This document shows, piece by piece, positions 31,333-35,235 of a stretch of 35,235 nucleotides of DNA. How positions within the stretch are numbered: position 1 is the first letter of the stretch; each line of letters opens with the position of its first letter. Made by a program: the position numbers and the translations under genes. A model generated the notes under the pieces. It was not told where the DNA came from and made no database searches. It saw only the letters and a program-made list of their open reading frames with translations. Source of the DNA: Deltaproteobacteria bacterium (GTDB lineage: Bacteria > Myxococcota_A > UBA9160 > SZUA-336); the NCBI GenBank assembly GCA_019311115.1, contig JAFDDB010000021.1, positions 1-35,235 of the forward strand, written 5' to 3'.

Positions 31333-32342
31333 TGCGTACCGTCCTCTGCAGAGGCCTCCTGATGGTCGCGCTCCTCGCACCCGCCGTGTCCGCGCGCGGA
31401 GCCGGTACGCCCGCGGGCGACACCGTGACGAACCAGGCCAGCCTCACCTTCGAAGCCGGCGGCGCGCCGGGCTCGAGCACCAGCAACGTGCACGTGATCA
31501 CCGTGGACGAACTGATCGCGGTCTCGACCACGCTCCAGACGATCGGAAACGTGCTGGTGGCGCCCGGCGCCACGGGCGAACTCCTGACCTTCCGCGTGGA
31601 GAACACGGGCAACGGCGTCGAGGACTTCACCCTCGCCGTCTCGAACGCGGCGGCCGGCGACGACTTCGACCCCAGCCTGAACACCGTCTACGTCGACACC
31701 GACCCCGACGGAGCCGGCCCCGCCGTGCCCGACGGAGTCTTCAACGTGGCCGACGACCTTCCCTACAACGCCGCCTCGCCGCCGACGCTCGACGCCAACA
31801 CGGCGGGCCAGGAGGCCATCACCGTCTTCCTGTTCAACGACATCCCGGGTCCGGGTCCGCCGCCCACCGACGACGACCTCGGAGACAGCGAACTGACCGC
31901 CGAATCGGTGACCGTCGCTGGACTGGCGCCCGGAGCCGCCTTGGCCGGCGCTGGAGACGGCGGTGGCGATGCCGTGACCGGGCCGGGCGGCCCGTCGAGC
32001 GCCGCCACCGGCACCTACCAGGTCGTGACCTCGCTCGTGAGTGTGTCCAAGTCGGGAACCGTGCTCGGCCCCGCCGCGCCCGGAACCCAGATCGAGTACT
32101 CGCTCGACGTGAGCGCGACCGGCTCGGGGACCGCAACGGCGGTGATGATCCGCGACGCGATCCCCGTCGGCACGACCTACGTGGCCGGCTCGATCGAGCT
32201 CGACTCCGTCCCGCTCTCGGACGTTCCGGGAGACGGCGCCGACTTCAACGTGTCGAACCCGGGCGCCATCACGGTGGACCTGGGTGACATGACGTCCGTG
32301 ACACCCAACAGAACGATCACATTCAGAGTGACCATCAACTAG
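31332..32342 (+). CDS. Exported DUF11-type protein, paralogue of the 32877 gene
   Basis: 336 residues with a signal peptide (LLMVALLAPAVSARGAG). The N-terminal part begins TVTNQASLTFEAGG and contains LLTFRVENTGNGVEDFTLAVSN and an acidic loop DTDPDGAGPAVPDGVFN resembling a Ca-binding loop. The C-terminal DUF11-type domain reads VSVSKSGTVLGPAAPGTQIE with YSLDVSATGSGTATAVMIRD, and ends TITFRVTIN. The ATG overlaps the stop of the large DUF11 gene by one base (TGATG), so the two are translationally coupled. Domain order and ending match the 350-residue protein encoded from 32877, indicating duplication. Extracytoplasmic; function unknown. Confidence 0.87.
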   Translation: MRTVLCRGLLMVALLAPAVSARGAGTPAGDTVTNQASLTFEAGGAPGSSTSNVHVITVDELIAVSTTLQTIGNVLVAPGATGELLTFRVENTGNGVEDFTLAVSNAAAGDDFDPSLNTVYVDTDPDGAGPAVPDGVFNVADDLPYNAASPPTLDANTAGQEAITVFLFNDIPGPGPPPTDDDLGDSELTAESVTVAGLAPGAALAGAGDGGGDAVTGPGGPSSAATGTYQVVTSLVSVSKSGTVLGPAAPGTQIEYSLDVSATGSGTATAVMIRDAIPVGTTYVAGSIELDSVPLSDVPGDGADFNVSNPGAITVDLGDMTSVTPNRTITFRVTIN

Positions 32343-32354
32343 GAGGAGAGGAAG

Positions 32355-32837
32355 ATGATGATCCGAAAACTGGCCATTGTCGCGCTCGCTGCGCTGTTCT
32401 TCGCGTCCACCGCGGAAGCGAAGCAGAAGCACGTCGAGCTCGAAGCCAAGGCCGAACTCGAGGTCGAAGTCGTCAACGAAGACGGCGAGAAGACCATCCA
32501 GCGGGTTCCGGCCGTCAAGGTCATGCCCGGCGAAGTCGTCGTGTACACGATCACCGCGCGGAACGTCGGCGAAGAGCCGGCGACCAACGTCGTGATCACC
32601 GACCCCGTTCCCGAGCACATGGACTACACGGGCTCGGTCACGGGAGACGGCGCCCGCGTCACGTTCTCGGTCGACGGAGGCAAGACCTACGACGTCGCGA
32701 GCGCGCTGACGGTCCCCGTGGGAGGCGGCAGCAAGCCGGCCCCGCCCGAGGACTACACGCACATCCGCTGGACCTTCAACGATGCGCTCGAGCCCGGATC
32801 GGCCCACTCGGTCGAGTTCCGCGCCCGTTTGCAGTAA
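32355..32837 (+). CDS. Small exported single-DUF11-domain protein
   Basis: 160 residues: a signal peptide (LAIVALAALFFASTAEA), a short charged strand region rich in Glu/Lys (KHVELEAKAELEVEVVNED) and one DUF11 domain (VVYTITARNVGEEPATNVVI, then DPVPEHMDYTGSV) ending EFRARLQ. An exceptionally strong ribosome site, AGGAGGAGAGGAAG, precedes the ATG at 32355 (a second ATG follows directly). It lies 12 nt after the preceding stop. The strong initiation and one-domain size suggest a highly made subunit-like component. Function unknown. Confidence 0.87.
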   Translation: MMIRKLAIVALAALFFASTAEAKQKHVELEAKAELEVEVVNEDGEKTIQRVPAVKVMPGEVVVYTITARNVGEEPATNVVITDPVPEHMDYTGSVTGDGARVTFSVDGGKTYDVASALTVPVGGGSKPAPPEDYTHIRWTFNDALEPGSAHSVEFRARLQ

Positions 32838-32876
32838 CCGCAAGTCAACTGAGAGAAGAGGAAGAGGAAGCAGCAA

Positions 32877-33929
32877 ATGTTGCAGCTGAATATGAAGTGG
32901 ATCGCGAGTGCCGTCCTGGTACTCGCATTGGTCGTCAGCGCGGACGTCGTGCTGGCTGACGGGACCCAGGCGGGAACCGTCGTACTGAACACCGCCCTCG
33001 TCGATTACGACGTCAACGGTACGGGTCAGACGCAGGAGAGTGCGTCCGAGGACTTCACCGTCGACCGCAAGATCGACCTGACGGTGGCCGTCAACCACGT
33101 CGCGTACGTGCAGACTTCTCCGAGCAGCACGACGGCGATCCTGCGCTTCACGGTGGAGAACACCAGCAACGATGCGCTGGGATTCGCTCTCAGCGCGGTG
33201 GACGAGGCTGCCGCAACGGTGGAGCCGACGCTCACGGGCACCGATGAGGTGAACGCGATCACGTTCGCGATCTACGAGGACGTGAACGGTGACGGCTTGC
33301 TCGACGGCGGTGATACGCAGGATTACATCGACACGCTGGCGATCGACGCCACGACCGATGTGATCATCGTCGCGGAGATCCCCGCGGCGGCCGCGATCAC
33401 CTTCGGCGACAACCTGATGCTCTCGGCCCTCGCGCAGGCGGCGGAATCGGGCACGCTCGGCGCCACGCTGGTCACGGCATCCGGCGCCGACGCGCAGGAC
33501 GTCGAGGACACCGAGTTCATCGATGCTTCCGGTGACACGGTGGCGGGCACGGACGCGGTAGACGATGCGATCCACAGCGACATGTGGGCGTTCGTGATCC
33601 AGGGAGCGGACATCACGGTCACCAAGACCGCGACGCTGTTCTCGGGCTCGTACTACATCCCCGGCTCCGTGGTCGAGTACACGATCACGGTGGCCAATGG
33701 GGCGGGCGTGGAAGACGCGACCAACGTCGACCTGGTCGACACGGTCCCGGCCAACACCACGTTCGTGGGAGGCACGCTGACGGTGGGCGGCGTTGCGCAG
33801 TCCGAGGGCACCTCGGGCGACGACTTCGGAGACTTCAACGTCTCGACGGCGGGAGCCGTGTCGGCGCTCAACATGACGGTCGCAACGGGCACCAGCACCG
33901 ACGTCGTGTTCAGGGTCACGATCGACTGA
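32877..33929 (+). CDS. Exported DUF11-type protein with EF-hand-like loop
   Basis: 350 residues with signal peptide (WIASAVLVLALVVSADVVLA). It is strongly acidic and beta-rich. The N-terminal half (GTVVLNTALVDYDVNG, ILRFTVENTSNDALGFALSA) parallels the protein encoded from 31332. DVNGDGLLDGGD is a dockerin/EF-hand-like calcium-binding loop. The C-terminal DUF11 domain reads ITVTKTATLFSGSYYIPGSV, EYTITVANGAGVEDATNVDL, and ends VVFRVTID. Purine-rich GAGGAAGAGGAAG lies upstream of the ATG at 32877; an ATG at 32892 would shorten it by five residues. Third gene after the large DUF11 protein on one probable transcript. Confidence 0.87.
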   Translation: MLQLNMKWIASAVLVLALVVSADVVLADGTQAGTVVLNTALVDYDVNGTGQTQESASEDFTVDRKIDLTVAVNHVAYVQTSPSSTTAILRFTVENTSNDALGFALSAVDEAAATVEPTLTGTDEVNAITFAIYEDVNGDGLLDGGDTQDYIDTLAIDATTDVIIVAEIPAAAAITFGDNLMLSALAQAAESGTLGATLVTASGADAQDVEDTEFIDASGDTVAGTDAVDDAIHSDMWAFVIQGADITVTKTATLFSGSYYIPGSVVEYTITVANGAGVEDATNVDLVDTVPANTTFVGGTLTVGGVAQSEGTSGDDFGDFNVSTAGAVSALNMTVATGTSTDVVFRVTID

Positions 33930-33933
33930 CCAG

Positions 33934-33948
33934 TCGCTTTCGTAGCGA
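33934..33948 (+). terminator. Weak hairpin after the 350-residue DUF11 gene
   Basis: TCGCT-TTCGT-AGCGA, a 5 bp stem, begins 5 nt after the stop and is followed by a pyrimidine-rich stretch (TCGTCCTCTTCTCC). Too short and GC-mixed to be a confident terminator; it may attenuate the transcript before the next gene. Confidence 0.3.
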
Positions 33949-33964
33949 TCGTCCTCTTCTCCTA

Positions 33965-34024
33965 GGGAGCAGGCGGCGGGTCCAGCCAGGGCCCGGCGCC
34001 TGCCTCCCGAAGGGCGAAGGCAGG
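33965..34024 (+). promoter_or_regulatory. Mutually exclusive hairpins in the leader of the last gene
   Basis: GGGAGCAGGCG (33965-33975) can pair with CGCCTGCCTCCC (33997-34008) over 11 bp with a single bulged base. The same CCTGCC (33999-34004) can instead pair with GGCAGG (34019-34024) around an inner CCC-GAA-GGG stem. The two folds cannot coexist, the hallmark of an attenuator or riboswitch-like leader. No known RNA class was recognised and no T-run follows. Confidence 0.5.
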
Positions 34025-34092
34025 AGCGATCGCGCGTGACGATGCGCGAAGTCGCTGGACAGATGCGTCACCACGAGCGGGCTCGGGGAGCA

Positions 34093-35235
34093 ATGCGCCT
34101 CCCGGGCCTGCTAGGGGTGATGTGCGCCCTGATGCTGACCTTGCCCTCTCCGGGGCTCGGCCAGACGATCGACAATACCGCCTTCGCCGACTACTCGGTG
34201 GGCGGTACGCCCGTCACGCGGCCCTCGAACCTCCACAGCATTCCGCTGGGCGTCGTTCGAACCGATGCCACGCTCGAGCTCTGGCGCTACGCGCCCGGCG
34301 CAGCCGGGTCTACGGCGCTCGACTTCTCTGCCGCGGAATGCAGCCCGAGCGGGGCACCGGCCGGACCGTTCAACCCGGCCCCCGGACCGTTCCTGCTCAC
34401 CGGCGCACCGATCGCCCTCGGTACGCTCGACATGCTACCCGGCGCGCGATACGCGCTGGGCGAAGCCGCGTTCCTGCGCGTCGCCGACGGCGACCAGAAC
34501 GCGGACTCCCTGCTGGCCGAGATGCTGCTCGTGAGCGTCTCCGCTTCCGGGACCGGTGATTCCGTCCTGGTTCGACTCCGGGAGACCGGTCCAGACACGG
34601 GCGACTTCACGGGCTGGGTCCAGACCTCGTCCACGCCCGATCCCTGCATGCTCGAAGGGGAGCGCGGCGGCACGATCACCGCGGACTACGTAGACGCCGC
34701 CGACGGCACCGATACCGAGAGCGCGAGCGCTACGATCCAGCCGCTCTCGATCGTGTTCGATACCTCGAGCGGGGACCCGATCAGCGGCGCGGTGATCCGC
34801 CTGGTCGAAGAGCCCGCCGGCATCGACGCCAGCCCGCTCGGCGACGACGGCGTGAGCCCGTTCCCCGCCAGCATCACGTCGGGCGGCACCGAGACCGACG
34901 GCAGCAAGATCTACGTCTTCGACCCGGGCACCTACCGCTATCCCTGGCTGCCCGCAGGAACCTACCGGCTCGAGGTCACGCCTCCGTCCGGCTACGTCTA
35001 TCCGTCCACCACCGACACGGCCACTATCCAGGCGCTGACCGGCGCGCCCTTCCGGATCGTGACCGGCTCGCGCGGCGAGACGTTCACCCTCTCCGCGGCC
35101 TCGTCGATCGACATCGACCTACCGCTCGACTCCGAGGACGACTCGCTCTTCCTGAGCATCACGGCGAACCGCGACGTGGTGGGGATCGGCGACTTCCTCC
35201 AGTACGACGTGCGCGTGCGCAACCCGGGCACGGCC
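34093..35235 (+). CDS. Large exported beta-domain protein, cut by the window end
   Basis: At least 381 residues, open at the right edge. ATG 34093 has GGGGAG close upstream and begins a signal peptide (LLGVMCALMLTLPSPGLGQ); in-frame ATGs at 34063 and 34042 are alternatives. The mature chain starts TIDNTAFADYSVGGTPV, like the opening of its two neighbours. It continues with an unassigned region (LGEAAFLRVADGDQNADS) and a prealbumin-like/SdrD-B-type domain (DPISGAVIRLVEEPAG, YPWLPAGTYRLEVTPPSGY). The end of the window enters what looks like a further DUF11-type repeat (ITANRDVVGIGDFLQYDVRV). Probably a very large secreted or outer-membrane protein of the same cluster. Confidence 0.82.
   Translation, partial: MRLPGLLGVMCALMLTLPSPGLGQTIDNTAFADYSVGGTPVTRPSNLHSIPLGVVRTDATLELWRYAPGAAGSTALDFSAAECSPSGAPAGPFNPAPGPFLLTGAPIALGTLDMLPGARYALGEAAFLRVADGDQNADSLLAEMLLVSVSASGTGDSVLVRLRETGPDTGDFTGWVQTSSTPDPCMLEGERGGTITADYVDAADGTDTESASATIQPLSIVFDTSSGDPISGAVIRLVEEPAGIDASPLGDDGVSPFPASITSGGTETDGSKIYVFDPGTYRYPWLPAGTYRLEVTPPSGYVYPSTTDTATIQALTGAPFRIVTGSRGETFTLSAASSIDIDLPLDSEDDSLFLSITANRDVVGIGDFLQYDVRVRNPGTA

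Overview
This is a 35 kb window of GC-rich (by eye well above 60 %), densely packed bacterial chromosome. The protein families suggest a Gram-negative, soil- or marine-type heterotroph near Myxococcota/Deltaproteobacteria or similar lineages: a eukaryote-like Ser/Thr kinase with an FHA partner, a molybdenum hydroxylase, several acyl-CoA/lipid enzymes, a SufU-type SUF operon and DUF11 surface proteins. No rRNA, tRNA, transposase, CRISPR array or phage gene was seen, and the taxonomic guess is weak.

Layout. (1) 1-5585, minus strand: an operon-like run FHA protein > Ser/Thr kinase > selD > unknown membrane-anchored protein > moaA. selD is itself a selenoprotein gene. Its true start is at 3824, and an in-frame UGA at 3782-3780 replaces the active-site Cys codon, followed by a SECIS-like hairpin. 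(2) 5853-10897, plus strand: a three-subunit xanthine dehydrogenase/CO-dehydrogenase-like molybdenum hydroxylase (FAD, 2[2Fe-2S] and Mo subunits, each overlapping the next), a MoaD/ThiS-like protein and a metallo-beta-lactamase-fold hydrolase. moaA nearby would supply cofactor synthesis. (3) 11054-12355, a thiolase ending in a strong terminator shared with the convergent minus-strand run Rieske fusion protein > TIGR03084-like protein > nitronate monooxygenase-like protein (16327-12449). (4) From 16433, a SufR-like Fe-S-type winged-helix regulator and a methyltransferase diverge from the Rieske gene. A 9+9 bp perfect inverted repeat lies in the shared promoter. (5) 17892-20041, minus strand: an HSL-type esterase, a UreH-like metal permease (probably CTG start) and a gamma-carbonic anhydrase. 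(6) 20137-26226, plus strand: a complete SUF operon, rrf2 regulator-sufB-C-D-S-U-T, with 4-nt start/stop overlaps. (7) An HxlR regulator diverging from an acyl-CoA dehydrogenase. (8) 28315-35235, plus strand: a cluster of at least five exported proteins, at least four of them built from DUF11-type beta domains; the last gene is cut by the window end.

How parts fit: Fe-S and metal-cofactor biology dominates. The SUF operon makes clusters for MoaA, the molybdenum hydroxylase and the Rieske protein, and two different Fe-S-type regulators are present. The most notable items are the hidden selenoprotein SelD, the Rieske fusion with its SufR-like regulator and palindromic operator, and the DUF11 secretion cluster with competing RNA hairpins in at least one leader.
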